In this document: piece after piece, positions 43,505-54,290 of the stretch
Layout: each line of letters begins with the position of its first letter
Position numbering within the stretch: position 1 is the first letter of the stretch
DNA from: Chloranthus sessilifolius
Lineage: Eukaryota > Streptophyta > Magnoliopsida > Chloranthales > Chloranthaceae
Direction: 5' to 3'
NCBI GenBank assembly: GCA_021018995.1
Contig: CM037596.1
Location: 7,391,501-7,455,500, forward strand
DNA length: 64,000 bases
Position numbers and translations under genes: made by a program
Notes under the pieces: generated by a model
Told to the model about the DNA's origin: nothing
Database searches by the model: none
Seen by the model: the letters and a program-made list of their open reading frames with translations, nothing else

Positions 43505-43861
43505 AGCCGGTTAGGTCCTCCAATGGAGGACGGTGACTGTCCTCCAAGATCTACCTGGAGCTCCACTTGGCACCCAAAACACTTTTTGGGTGCCATGTGG
43601 AGCACGGGACGACAATTTAGATAAATATTTAAAAAAAAAATCAAAAAATAAATTTTAAACCCACAAGTGAAAGTTTGACAGTTTTCATTGGTTCACATTT
43701 TACCGTTCAAAAAATACACGATGGAGATGAGTTTTTACTTTTTCTTTTCAAAGATGATCTAAGCAATGCACCCAAGGTCTACGTGACATTGAAACAATAT
43801 TTTGGGTGCCACGTGGTTGGAGGACGGTGACTGTCCTCCCATGGAGAACGAATCCCTTTTC

Positions 43862-43880
<19 letters not shown>
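43436..43880. mobile_element. TA-flanked (Micron-like) MITE, family P, copy 1
   Basis: A 66-bp TA tract, the element at 43503-43861, then a second TA tract. Termini GGAGCCGGTTAGGTCC and (reversed) GAAAAGGGATTCGTTC lead into the shared CCGTCCTCC...GGAGGACGGTGACTGTCC palindromic region and TTGGGTGCCACGTGG. ORFs over the TA tract are meaningless. Confidence 0.65.
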
Positions 43881-43896
<16 letters not shown>

Positions 43897-43900
43897 GTCA

Positions 43901-44892
43901 GGGGATATGCGCTCGGGCATAGAGATATCTTTACGCCAATTGATATGAGCACGACACGTAGTGTCCTTTTTGTGAAGTGATGGGTGACATGGGGCTCACT
44001 TTACTAATTAGGGCTACACTTTTAAAATCTTTCAGCCGGTCATTCTTGACTTTTTTAAAGTCTCTTTCTTTTTTATATTTTTCCAAGAAAGTGTCAAACT
44101 TAATTTTTCATGAATATTTTATACAGAAAATGTGGCACCCGGTAGCAAAGCGCTAGCACTTCGGGAGCGAAGCACCAACACCTCGAAACGAAACGCCGAC
44201 GCCCCTCAAACGAGGCGTCGACGCTTCGTTTAGAGATGTCGGTGCTTCGTTTAGAGGCAACGGCCCTTCGAAAAAAATTAAATTAAATTAAATTAAAACT
44301 ACCAAAGCGTCGGTGCTCCTAAAACGAAGCGTCAGCATTTCATTTAGAGGCATTGGCGCTTCCATAAAAAAAAAAAAAAAAAAATTAAATAATAATAATA
44401 AAATTTAATCGAAGCGCCGATGCCCCTAAGCGAAGCGTTGATGCTTCATTTAGGGGCGCTGACGCTTCCATAAAAATAAAAATAAATAAATAAATAAATA
44501 AAATAAAATAAAATATATTTTTTTAATCAATGCGCCATCGCTCCTAAACGAAGAAGCGTCGGTGCTTCGCTTACCGAGGCGTTATTCTCTGCAAAGGTGT
44601 TAGCGCTTCTCTACCGGATGCTCATATTTTTTGAGTAAAATATATCTGAAAAAATAAATTTGACATTTTATTAGAAAAAGATAGAGAAGATAGAAAAAAA
44701 AGACTTTAAAAAGACTTCTAAAAAAGTCAAGAATGATGGTTGAAAGGATATTTATTTTTCAAATATTTTAAAAGTGTAACCCTAGTTACTGAAGTAGTTC
44801 CAATGTCACCCATCACTCTACAAAAGGGCGTTACATGTCGCGCCCATATCAATTGGCGTATAGATATCTCTACGCTCGAGCGCATTTTCCCC
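43901..44892. mobile_element. Large foldback element with inner palindrome array
   Basis: Arms of roughly 170-200 bp are inverted: left GGGGATATGCGCTCGGGC and TACGCCAATTGATATGAGC, right CATATCAATTGGCGTATAGA and CTCGAGCGCATTTTCCCC. The centre (44140-44620) holds 21-22-bp repeats. There is no coding capacity. Confidence 0.75.
44140..44620. repeat. 21-22-bp inverted-unit array
   Basis: Units built from GAAGCGTCGGTGCTTCGTTTAG and its complement recur in three blocks separated by AAATTAAAT-type A/T runs. Starts of GCGTCG-type units are 22 bp apart at 44215/44237 and 44307/44329/44351, and 21 bp apart at 44414/44435/44456. Each unit can pair with its neighbour or itself. Confidence 0.75.
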
Positions 44893-45073
44893 TTTTCCAT
44901 AGATATAAAATTACTTACAAACTATATTCAGTTCAGTTCGGTCAGTTTTGGCTTGGGGAGGCTTGGAATCGAAACCAAACCAAACTTTTCGATTTTCCTT
45001 TTTTCCAAACCAAACTCAAATTACTACCCGTCCTAATCGGACCAAACCAAACAGTTCGGTCTGGTCGGTTTGG

Positions 45074-45161
45074 TTCAAGGCTCAAAATTTCGGCCAAAAT
45101 TTTAAAATTTTGGTTTCGGTCCGCACCGAAATCGAAACAAAATCCAAAAGTTTGAGCCTTG
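45074..45161. mobile_element. Small hairpin MITE (AAGGCTCAAAATTT family)
   Basis: CAAGGCTCAAAATTTCGG at the left is matched in reverse by CAAAAGTTTGAGCCTTG at the right, with a TTTCGGTCCGCACCGAAA hairpin in the middle. The related 205-bp copy is at 49468-49672. Confidence 0.55.
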
Positions 45162-45207
45162 GTTTGGTCGGTTCGGTCCAAACAATGCACAGTCCTATTC
45201 AGAAGTA

Positions 45208-46030
45208 ATACTAAGTTATTAAGGCTACATGGCACCTTTGGCCACCTAGAATAATGTCCACATCAAGGCTCCCAAGCTTATGACAGGAGCCGGTGGCCCA
45301 AAGGTCATTCGTAACAGATGATGTCTCCTAAAAGCTCCATTAATAGTCCCATTTTATTGTCATTAGCAAAAAGACAATCTCACGGTTTAGTCCCACATTG
45401 GTTGCACTTGTCCATGTAAGTATGTTTAGTCCCACATTGGTTATTTATAAAATTAAAACTTAATCTCTCCTCATTGTTAAAGACAAAGACAATCTCACGG
45501 TTTGATTTTTTTTCTTTGATTTGCATATTAGGCACCCGGTCGGCTGCAGGTCAATCCCCTGCCAAAATGGTCAACCATTGAGAAGTGCACAAATCAGTGA
45601 AAGTATACTTATGACGGATTTGACTGATGGAAAATGACGTAAGTGCTTGAGTACCTAATACCAACTCCTTTCCTTCTACCTAAATCTCATAATACAGAAG
45701 AGAATCATATTTTTCATGTACCATTCCTCTACGATAATAAGCTTTCGGGGTGGCTTCGAAGAATTCATACCCGGCGCCTATATGTGCTATATATCCTGTA
45801 AAATGATAGTTGAATTGGGAAATTAGCATTAAGAAGTAACTAACCAAATCATCTCTGGAACTTAGTATATGTGGAAAAAAAAAGATATAACAAAAACGAA
45901 AAGCAAGGTAAAAATTGACTGTAGATTTGAGTAACTGTTGAGGGGACTAAGAAAGGAGTGGTAATGATAGCAAGCCACATGAGATACTTGGCAGACCAAC
46001 ATTCAGAATGCCACAAATCTCAATCATGAA
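45208..46030. other. SERINC intron and flanking non-coding DNA
   Basis: Apart from the 25-bp exon at 45771-45795 no gene is seen. AAAGACAATCTCACGGTTT occurs twice (about 45369 and 45486) with TTAGTCCCACATTGGTT repeated in between, which may be a very small LTR-like repeat. Confidence 0.45.
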
Positions 46031-46345
46031 AGAAATTCAACGGGTCTAATTTAATCTTACAAAATTAGCTTGTAAGGTGAGGAGTGCCCAGATTATATAG
46101 AGTCCAAGACCTTCAAGCCCACAGGCAATATGAGACTATTCTAACACGCTCTCGCACGTGTTGGCGAGATTGAACCAAGCCAAATCACGTGGACAATTGA
46201 ATTGGGTGACGTGGAGTGGAGAAATACCTCCTCTGATACTATAAAAAGAATTTCATGAGCCTAACTCAACGAGGTGAGGAGTGCCCAGATTATATATAGC
46301 CCAAGACCTCCAAGCCCACAAGCAATGTGGGACTATTATAATAAA
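46031..46345 (-). mobile_element. SMART/TRIM-like miniature LTR retrotransposon
   Basis: Two direct repeats of about 100-117 bp (46031-46147 and 46248-46345) share GAGGAGTGCCCAGATTATAT and CAAGCCCACA...GACTATT. Between them, CTCTGATACTA at 46231-46241 is the plus-strand image of a tRNA-Met primer site, directly inside the right-hand repeat, so the element lies on the minus strand. The internal region is about 100 bp and codes for nothing. Enzymes would come from an autonomous LTR element. Confidence 0.7.
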
Positions 46346-46423
46346 CCATCCCCCAACTTTGAGGCACCAACCGTCGAAAGAAACCTTGTGAAATAAAATA
46401 TCTTACTCAAAATTAAAGGTGAC

Positions 46424-46604
46424 TTTTATTTATTTTGGAGAGCATCGTGAGGGACCACCAACTACAGTGGTGAGGTTTAACTAACGGAATCCAACCACAC
46501 CTTGTAAAGACGAGGGTGGAAAACAACGTAGAGGACGAGTATCGAACCCACGACCTACTCCTCACAATGGAGGGAGGTTACCAACTAGACTAATGCCTCT
46601 TTGG
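46424..46604 (-). mobile_element. tRNA-derived SINE
   Basis: On the minus strand it begins GAGGCATTAGTCTAGTTGG, a Pol III A box, followed about 40 bp on by the B box GGGTTCGATAC, and ends in an A-rich AAATAAATAAAAG tail. This is the layout of a plant SINE, transcribed by Pol III and mobilised by LINE enzymes. A target duplication was not found. Confidence 0.72.
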
Positions 46605-47303
46605 TTAATATTACATTTTAAAAATTATTTCTCAACTTATAATGCCGTTCATATAACATGATTCATGGGGACATCATCACTATTAAAGCAGTTACTGTAC
46701 GGTTAGTGGGCCGAGCGCCAAAAATCATCTCCATCATCTTATTCAAAGGAGTAACACGCCTTCTAAAATTAATGACTATCATGTAAATCTAACATATTGT
46801 TAATTTTGGATTGGTTTTTTACTACTTTGAATCAGACGATGGAGATCAATTTTCATCTCAATCTTTTACAATATAGATCTTTAGATCATGGCACATATAT
46901 TAGATGACACACATGATGATTTCATGTGACAAACAAGCTAGAAAAAGTGGCCTCTCTCTAATTATCTAATATAAATAGCTTAGAAATGCCTATATACTTG
47001 AAAATATGTGAAGGCCAACTTTTATAAGGATTCTCTCATCAAAAGCTGCATATAATGGAATAGACTAGTTTAGAAGCAACTTTTGATAGCAAAATCCTAC
47101 CAAATGTTAGACTTCACGAAGTTTATCAAGCCACTAAGTCGGTCCTTCCTGAAGTCATTTTATATATATAATATATACATAGATAATCAAAGTTCTAAAA
47201 GTAGTTTTCACTCGTGAAGGTGCATGGGTCGTAGTTCACGGTTCATCATAGCTTTCAAATCAGATGATTTAAATGGTGTTTTATGTGACACAAGTATAAA
47301 AAA
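46605..47303. other. Non-coding with family F foldback fragments
   Basis: 46800-46935 carries a left half of family F (TTTGAATCAGACGATGGAGA) and 46720-46760 a right-hand end (ATCATCTCCATCATCTTATT). No gene is seen. Confidence 0.5.
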
Positions 47304-48095
47304 GGGATAATTAAAAAAACATGCCCTTTTTTTAAACATTTTTGCGTATTATACCAAAACCAAAAGTTTTAGGTAAAAATGTTGTCACGCATTTTGGAAC
47401 TTCTAATGGTTGTGAGATAGTAATTTCTTCCCACATGCAATTGAAACTTTCTAATGTGACTTTACGGTTATACCCTTGTATAAAGAGGCAAGATATGGGC
47501 AAAAACTCATTATTTCGGCACGAAAAGTGAAGAGAACCAGAACCCATCATTCCATCGAAACCGTTCTTCTGCAGGAAATTGATCGTCTTCTCCGGCAATC
47601 TTATTTCTTCTTCTTCTTCTTCGGCACGGTCTTTCTTCTCCGGCGATTTTCTTTTTCTTCTTCGTTCTTCTCCGGCGATTTTTTTCTTCTTCTTCCTTCT
47701 TCTCCGGCACAACACCTTCTTTTTCGGCGATCTTTTTTCGCTGGAAAGAATCACGGAATCAAATGTGTCAGTAATCAGAATGATTGAGAAGAAGGTGCCA
47801 TCTTCGAGAAGAAGAAAAAAAAAGATTGTCAGAGAAGACGATCAGTTTCCGACGAAAAAGGGTGAAGAAGAAGAAGAAAAAAAAAAAAATCGCCAGAGCC
47901 GGAAAAGAACGATAATTTTTTGGCCTTAAACTACCCTTTATAGAAGAGTAGTTTAGCAAAGTAACATTTACAGAAATTACAATCTCACAGAAATCAAAAG
48001 TAAAAAAGACATGAAAACCTTTTTTTCTAAAACGTTTGATTTGGGTATAATACGTTAAAACGTTTGGAAACGAAGCATGTTTTTCTAAGGTGCCC
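47304..48095. mobile_element. Non-autonomous MULE with long TIRs
   Basis: Termini GGGATAATTAAAAAAACATG (left) and GGGCACCTTAGAAAAACATG (right, reversed) begin inverted repeats of about 160-190 bp that share CGTATTATACC and GTGAGATAGTAATTTC-like blocks. Flanks TATAAAAAA (47295-47303) and AATAAAAAA (48096-48104) form a 9-bp TSD with one mismatch. The interior is TTC/GAA-rich with TTCTCCGGCGATTTT repeats, which explains the lysine/glutamate and phenylalanine/serine-rich ORFs there; these are not genes. Confidence 0.75.
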
Positions 48096-48104
48096 AATAA
48101 AAAA

Positions 48105-48595
48105 TAATAAGTCTTCCTGTTAAACTATGTTCAAAACAAATCTTTTGTGCAAGTAGTCCCTCGCTAAAAAAGGGGTTGTCAGCGTCAGGATTACCTTATT
48201 TGCTAGGTAATCCTGCAAGCTTAGAACTGGTTCGTGGTTTGAATCGTTCCGGTTCAATCAAATGAGGCCTACATGGTAATTTATTACTTTGATCGCAGTC
48301 AAAGGCAACTAGAGACATGGTTACTTGAAACATTTGAATCTGATTGCGTTTTATTATGTTAAAAGGATGCGGTAGCAACCCCTAGTTGACCCCCTAAACC
48401 CCTTCAATTACACTTCCAAATGACTTCTCATCGGCATTTAGGAAAGGTTTAGAACAACAGAAACCCTACTGAAACTTGGTTGATAAACAGGGATGGGATT
48501 CGAGACGAGATTTTAGCTTATACTATTGGTGTGAAATTTCATGAATGGCTGTGAGAGTTTGCATATAACCTAATCTTCACCTTCCTCTAGAGGAG
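48105..48595. other. Non-coding, no gene recognised
   Basis: A 9-bp stem hairpin AGGATTACC / GGTAATCCT lies at 48187-48214. Nothing else can be supported. Confidence 0.45.
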
Positions 48596-48600
48596 GGTTC

Positions 48601-49068
48601 TGTTAGAAGTTTCTATTTTGGTGGCCATCACTATGGTCAAATCAGTTGACCGGTGAATGGTATAAGATCAACTTTGAAATGTACAGTTGCTATTCCGGTG
48701 AGTTTGAAGAGAATAGGCAACTAATTGGTGAGTCTTTTAATTAAGGTATGATTGTGATTTCTAATCACACTATAATTAGAAATTAAAGTCCTTAATGGGA
48801 AAGGACTCTTTGACTATAAATATAAGGGGTGCCTGGTCCCAACGATTGCTTAACATAATTCAATCCTCCCTATTGGCAAAAACATCCCCATTGTGCTAGG
48901 AGATATTGAACGCGAGAAGATCGTTGAAGATTGACGACCAACTATTGATGGCTCACACTCAAGATGCGCACATATATTCAATTTATAGATTATTGGTTTA
49001 TTATTTTTGATTGATCTTTCGGCTTAATTTTGGATGGTCGGATCGGTAGATCCATTTAGATTCCATCA
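48601..49068 (+). mobile_element. Solo LTR, 468 bp, Copia-like
   Basis: It begins TGTTAGAAGTTTC and ends AGATTCCATCA and is flanked by GGTTC on both sides (48596-48600 and 49069-49073). A TATAAATA at 48815-48822 is in the right place for the LTR promoter. No internal region is present. The first 40 bases recur alone at 49358-49397, the end of another, lost copy. Confidence 0.85.
48815..48822 (+). promoter_or_regulatory. LTR TATA box
   Basis: TATAAATA lies 214 bp into the solo LTR and is followed by AAGGGGTGCC, a typical U3/R arrangement. Confidence 0.55.
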
Positions 49069-49073
49069 GGTTC

Positions 49074-49467
49074 TCCATGTGTGTTTCCAGCTTCCTCTTA
49101 AGGTGGCTTCTTCAGGTTTTTCCTTTTTGCAGCATCTCACTGCTTTCTTGTGCTCATTTTGTTTGGTTTTTGGCATTTTAATAACATTTTCGATTAGCAA
49201 CCCAAAAACATAAAAATTGAAAAATTACATAATGTAGCCATGCACATAATCTCAAGTACCAAATGCACTACTCAAACATCAAAAGGAAAAAATTTCCAGT
49301 TTTATATTATAGAAAGCACATGCATTTAGTGGATCACATATTTTTTTAAAGGACATATTGTTAGAAGTTTCTATTTTGGTGGCCGTCACTATGGTCAACC
49401 CATACGGCATAGACAACCCAGATGTAGTGCCTCTACAACTGCACACAGAGGAGGTGTTTGGCGTACG
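49074..49467. other. Non-coding with an LTR-end fragment
   Basis: 49358-49397 repeats the first 40 bases of the solo LTR at 48601 with one change. The rest has no feature I can support. Confidence 0.45.
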
Positions 49468-49672
49468 TAACAAAGGATCAAAATTTCGGCCGAAATGACC
49501 AAAATTTCAGTCAAAATTATCGGTTTCGGTCCTCACTGAAACTATAATTTGGACCGAAATTTCGGTCAAATTTTTGTATTGGATTGAAATTATCAGCCGA
49601 AATTTTGGTTCATATTTTCGGTTTCGGTCCCCTCCGAAACTGAAATGAAACCCGAAATTTTGATCCTTGATT
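49468..49672. mobile_element. Foldback MITE (AAGGATCAAAATTT family)
   Basis: AAGGATCAAAATTTCGG at the left and its reverse CCGAAATTTTGATCCTTG at the right bound about 205 bp with internal TTTCGGTC inverted repeats. Confidence 0.65.
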
Positions 49673-50391
49673 GTGGCACTCGTAACACTATTTTGATGTC
49701 CCATGGAGCATTGGTGCATTACTTAGATCATCTTTGAAAGAAAAATAATTTGAAAACTCATCTTTACCATGTATTTCCTTAGCAATAAAATTGGACCATT
49801 GATACTAGTCCAAGTTTGACTTGTGCTTTAAAATATTTTTTGGATTTCTTTAAAAAAAATTAATCTAAACAACGAAACAATACTCCCCGTGGCACCCACA
49901 ATGTGTTTGGAATGCTACGTGGAGCTCTACATGTATCTTCGAGGACGGTCAGTGTCATGGTTTCAAGTATTGGCCGACCTGATCAGGATCGGTTTTGGCT
50001 CAAACGGTCCCAAATCCTTGGGTTGGATCGTTTGTACATGGGTATCGAACCTAGATCGGTCGGATCGCTCTGGATCGGTCAATATCGAACGATATTTAGG
50101 TCGGATCGCTGATCCACCAATCTCGAAAACTTATACACATAAAAAATATATTAAACTCTACACCGAATATAAATTATCAAATAAGGCAATTATGCTAATC
50201 TTCTCCCAAAATAACCTTACTTTCTAAAACCCCTACTCCCTAGTGTCTATTGCTAAGTCTCTTCGACTTCCTCTTGTGTTGGGCTTCTTTTATAAATCTG
50301 GAAGGTGGTCTCGAGTGGTTCACGATGAGCATGGCTTCTCTTAAATGCAATGAATTTTTATGCCAATAACATATGCTCTCTCTCTCTCTCT

Positions 50392-50392
<1 letters not shown>

Positions 50393-50482
<90 letters not shown>
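50393..50482. repeat. TA microsatellite
   Basis: About 45 TA units follow a CT run. It gives the repeated isoleucine/tyrosine ORFs on the minus strand at 50240-50623, which are not genes. Confidence 0.95.
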
Positions 50483-50484
<2 letters not shown>

Positions 50485-50512
50485 GTAAAAGTAACATTGA
50501 GTGCTTTGAATT

Positions 50513-50790
50513 AGGGATGCAAGTATTGAACTGAACACTGAAACTGAAACCAAAAATCGAGGGAACCGAATGGGACCGAACCGAAACCCGACACAAATCG
50601 AACTGAACCAAACTGAGCCCCAATTTGGTTCAGTTTTGGTTTGGATGGATTGAAATCGAAAACCGAGGGAGTATGCTAAGTAAACTAAAAAACATCAGGA
50701 AAAAATCCTTAAAAAATCCTCAAAAGAGGTTTTTTACCTAAACCGAACTGAACCGGATATGTTTTGGGTTCAAAAAAAAAAAATTAAACC
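50513..50790. mobile_element. GAACCGAAC MITE, copy 1
   Basis: TAGGGATGCAAGTATTGAAC begins a stretch rich in ACCGAACCGAAA. The same start, reversed, ends the copy at 56985-57335. Confidence 0.45.
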
Positions 50791-51118
50791 AAAAAGGTAT
50801 TGTACTTGTATTTTTAAGTACAATGGGATTATTTTTTTTCTTACTGTGGTGGTATTGTAAATGTAAAATTATGACGTATCATGCATTGTACATAAAAACG
50901 GACCATTAGCGACAGATTTGAATAGCTTATTTGGCAGCTCACAGTAAAAAATGTTTAATCATTGCAATTTTGCCCTCAAACTTTTTTGCGTTGGGATCGC
51001 CCGATCCGATCCGATCCGCCGATCCCCATCTGGATCGATTTTAGGTTGACCGATCTAATGACTGATACCGATATTTGAAACCATGGCCACTGTCCTCAAT
51101 TGGAGGACCTAACCGGCT

Positions 51119-51177
<59 letters not shown>

Positions 51178-51178
<1 letters not shown>

Positions 51179-52104
51179 CATCTTGGGCCAGGCCTTGTCT
51201 TATTTTAGACCGGCCTTAAATTTGAGGGCTTTTATCTTAAAAGACCAACCCCTACCCTAGGCCCTCAAAATTTGACCTTTGCGCGAACATATCTAGCTAG
51301 GCCCGGGAAGGGCAGTGCTTTTAGGGACCGTCCGGATCTTTGACAGTCATAAGTAACAGCCTTCAACCTTACATGATCTAGATCTGTTTTTCACCTTTTA
51401 TCTTTGAGATGATAGATTTTTAGATGATAATCTTCAAATCAGACATTATTACACAAAATTAATAAGTAGCATGTGTCCTAACAAGTAACCCATGGAGGAT
51501 TGAAGGCATTCCACGTAAAGGTGGATCATTATTGCACCGCCCTTGTGGTCGATCAATCAGGGTGGCGAATTCACTTTCCATCATGATAGGCTAGCTGGGG
51601 CTGCCAAATCTCACTTTTCAATTGTAATTTTTCTTCCTTGCTCTTGTTTTTAGGGTTGAAGGTGAAGGTGATATCGAAGCTCCATAGCAATTGAGGTTTA
51701 GGGTTTTATTTGTTTTCTGCTTTTACTCTTGGTTCTACTTCTACTGTGTATTCCTTTATCTTTATCTTTACTACTATATAAAAGCATGAATAATTCTCTA
51801 CTTTCTATCAATTTTGTGTTTCTATAATTTTGGAACCAAATACCCCTTATTAATCTAATTTACCCCTAAAATAACTCCTTATATGCCATATAATTTTAAT
51901 AAAGAAAATAGAATCTTAATTCCATTGCAAGACTCTTTTGTTTATTTCATAAGTATCTCCTAAAATTATTCCATCATTTTATTTAATATCTCCTTAGATT
52001 TATCTTGCTTATAGTTAGATGTTTAAGTGAAAAAAAAAAAAAAATTAGCCTAAGAATCCGAAATCATAAATATCTACTAAAATCCCTCCACCGATTTATT
52101 TATG
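51178..52104. other. Non-coding, no gene recognised
   Basis: 51190-51330 is rich in GGCC and may be a MITE remnant. 51640-51730 resembles a 5' UTR (TTAGGGTTTTATTTG) but no coding exon follows. Confidence 0.45.
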
Positions 52105-52505
52105 GAGTCATAACTTGCACACGATGTTTAAGTGATTGCACCGAAGTTAAAGGAAAACTTTGTATTTTAGGGACATGTAACATGTGAAAATGCAATCTAG
52201 GCCGTCTAATTTAAAGTTCATGGTCTATAGATCCTTAGTGGATAAGATTGGAGCAAAACACAATATTTACCATATGATCTATTATTGTCAACCGTTGAAT
52301 CAAATACTAGCCTTTGACTATATTTAATCACATGATGAAAATTATATTTCATGCCAATTTTATCCACTAAGGATCTATAGATCATGAACTTTAAATCAAA
52401 CGGACTAAATTGCATTTTCACATGTCACATGTCCCTAAATACAAAGTCTTTTTTTAACCTAAGTGCATCACTTAAAAAGTGAGTGCAAGTAATGGCTCTC
52501 TTTTT
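52105..52505. mobile_element. Large foldback MITE, family D
   Basis: Arms of about 140 bp are inverted: GGAGTCATAACTTGCACAC...GGGACATGTAACATGTGAAA...CTATAGATCCTTAGTGGATA at the left and the complements in reverse order at the right, ending GTGCAAGTAATGGCTC. Fragments of the same family are at 42190-42230 and 52995-53150. Confidence 0.75.
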
Positions 52506-52928
52506 TTAGTATCTCCTAAAATCTCTCTTTCTTAGAATTAGACTTTAAATTTTACTTTAGGAGCTTCTTATGATTTCCTTTTAAAACTACCCCATGGAAC
52601 GTAAAATAAAAAAATTTGCCCCAAGATTTCTACCCAACATAGCCTTATCTAATCTCCATGCATTGATCGCTTTGAATCATAGGATGGAGATAATTTTTTA
52701 TCCCATCTTTTAAAAAGTTGATCTTGAAATCATGGGCATATAAGCATACAATCATAATTTTATTCCACATGGCATACTAATTTAAAATATGACTCTAAAA
52801 TCACATTACCTATATCACACTCAAGCATAAGGGGTCTTGACATCATGGGCATACCATCAAAATTTGACAGTCTCATGCTAGGACTAAAGGTACCTTATCA
52901 CAAAAAGAAACGTCTCTAAAAACCCTAT

Positions 52929-52968
<40 letters not shown>

Positions 52969-53430
52969 GAGAGAGCCGTGGTCTAACATAAAATCTGATG
53001 GAGCCATTACTTGCACCATAGTAGTTAGCTCTTACACATAGTTTAAAAGAAAGGCTTGATATTTTGGGAAACTATGCCATGTGAAAATACAATCTGAGCC
53101 GTCTGATTTAAAGGTTGTAATCTAATGATCAATCAAGTACTACACAAAAAAATTGGGCACATGATCAAATGCATGATCAACATCGAAAATTTGTTCAAAG
53201 GTACTCAAAATTAAAAAACTAAGTTGGTTTGGAGGTCACTTTATCTTTGATACATCAAATGGGGGCAAAAAAAATTAAATTTTTTAAAGTCATGTCCAGA
53301 CTGATTAACTCAAAACGGGTGTTGTTTTGGATTAATTATGCCACATGGCATTTGATATGACGTCTGTATGCAACACTCCACACCTTCATTCAGATGCATC
53401 TTCTCATTTCTCTTTTTAAATTTATATGAG
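52506..53430. repeat. Fragments of foldback families F and D, GA microsatellite
   Basis: 52660-52800 is half of a family F copy (TTTGAATCATAGGATGGAGA). A GA run lies at 52928-52966. 52995-53150 is a family D end (GGAGCCATTACTTGCACC). 53150-53400 is related to 8380-8640. No gene is seen. Confidence 0.55.
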
Positions 53431-54290
53431 AGGGAGATTTTTATTCATCCAAATCTTCAACATAATATATCTTATATCATGGGCCTACCATCAGACAGTC
53501 ATATTTTAATTTCACGTGGTGCACATCCTAACATGGGAACATGATCATGAGGCTAATAAAATATGGTTCTTAATATGATTTCACATGGTTCACGGATCAC
53601 TTTTCGAGATGTTCATAATATGGAATCCAAATCTTACCATTTGATGGTGGGGTCACGATCTCAAGATTTATTTTTATCTAAGATTGAGACGAAAAAATAT
53701 CTCTATTATCTCATTCAACACATGATAGAGATCATTTTCATCCAAATATTTAACATAATAGACCTTGAGAACATCAATGCATCATCAAACGATCAAATTG
53801 TGATTCCACATAACACATATTCCAAAAAAGGAATATGATTATAGGCTTACATCAAATGTTATGCTTGAACTACTTTTCGGGAGGTCTAGCACATGAATTA
53901 AATAATACTGTCTGATGGTGAACCATGATCTCAAAATCTATTGTGTAGTTTGAAACAAAAAATGATCTCCACCACTTATTCAAAGCCATCAACAATGCAT
54001 AAGTTTATGCATTTGAACCATGATTGAGACAACTTGATGGAGATCATTTCATCCAAATTTTTAACATAATAGATTTTGAGATCATGAGACTACAATCAAA
54101 TGGTCATACTTTGATTTCATATGACACACATTTCAAAAATTCACATGATCATGGATGTATTGTCAAGTGTGATTCTTTGAATCACTTTTCGGGAGGTCTA
54201 TCAAATGGAATCTAAATCTTACCATATAATAATAAGACTATGATCCCAAGATCTATTGTGTCAAAGATTGAAAAGAAATACAATCTCCAT
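53431..54290. mobile_element. Three head-to-tail family F copies
   Basis: Copies at about 53431-53722, 53728-54010 and 54012-54290 each begin with TTCATCCAAAT or similar and CATAATAGA and end with GATCTC at a later inverted arm. Central markers such as CTTTTCGGGAGGTCTA (53873 and 54187) are shared. ORFs here are chance. Confidence 0.6.

Larger units (their letters stand above)
43069..45197. mobile_element. Composite element in the SERINC intron, 10-bp TSD
   Basis: TTCAGAAGTA occurs at 43059-43068 and 45198-45207. The outer parts (43069-43430 and 44900-45197) are rich in TTCGGTTTGGTC and its complement and look like the two ends of one foldback element. Inside it are a TA-flanked MITE (43436-43880), a large foldback (43901-44892) and a small one (45074-45161). 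Confidence 0.65.
42391..45795 (-). pseudogene. SERINC (serine incorporator, MEE55-like) gene fragment with spliced exons
   Basis: Three exons read on the minus strand: 45771-45795 (25 bp, between TTTTACAG and GTATGA), 42887-42974 (between CTTTACAG and GTACGA) and 42391-42560 (between AATTGTAG and GTAAGT). Spliced, they give IAHIGAG, VFLLIQLISVIRFTTWLNDC, and RIHVLFISVLAYV with MGIILMYIWYAP, a continuous match to transmembrane segments of plant SERINC proteins; codons split across both junctions are restored correctly. The middle exon has lost two bases and has a TAG where CAG is expected after WLNDC, so the gene is dead. No further exons were found: transposons fill the first intron and a LINE follows on the left. 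SERINCs are multipass membrane proteins linked to serine and lipid incorporation. Confidence 0.82.
49957..51084. mobile_element. GATCGG-rich element inserted in family P MITE
   Basis: ATGGTTTCAAGTATTGGCCG at the left and, reversed, ATGGTTTCAAATATCGGTAT at the right form terminal inverted repeats. Flanks TCAGTGTC and CCACTGTC may be an 8-bp TSD with two changes. Subterminal sequence is rich in GGATCG repeats. Inside lie a 90-bp TA tract (50393-50482) and a GAACCGAAC element (50513-50790). Confidence 0.55.
49673..51177. mobile_element. TA-flanked MITE, family P, copy 2, interrupted
   Basis: Reverse orientation to 43503-43861: interior ATTACTTAGATCATCTTTGA and GAAAACTCATCTTTACCAT at 49715-49770, right end GGAGGACCTAACCGGCTCCC to 51120, then a TA tract to 51177. 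An element with inverted repeats is inserted at 49957-51084. Confidence 0.6.

Noticed and set aside
44835-45235. Several overlapping ORFs rich in Asn, Gln, Lys and Phe
   Set aside because: They are readings of the TTTGGTTCGG inverted repeats of a transposon end.
45640-45795. Longer minus-strand frame continuing past the SERINC microexon
   Set aside because: The splice donor GTATGA after 25 bp restores the SERINC reading, so the rest is intron.
47332-47929. Overlapping Lys/Glu- and Phe/Ser-rich ORFs
   Set aside because: They come from TTC/GAA repeats inside a MULE MITE, open on several frames.
50240-50623. Minus-strand ORF of 127 residues
   Set aside because: Most of it is a translated TA microsatellite.
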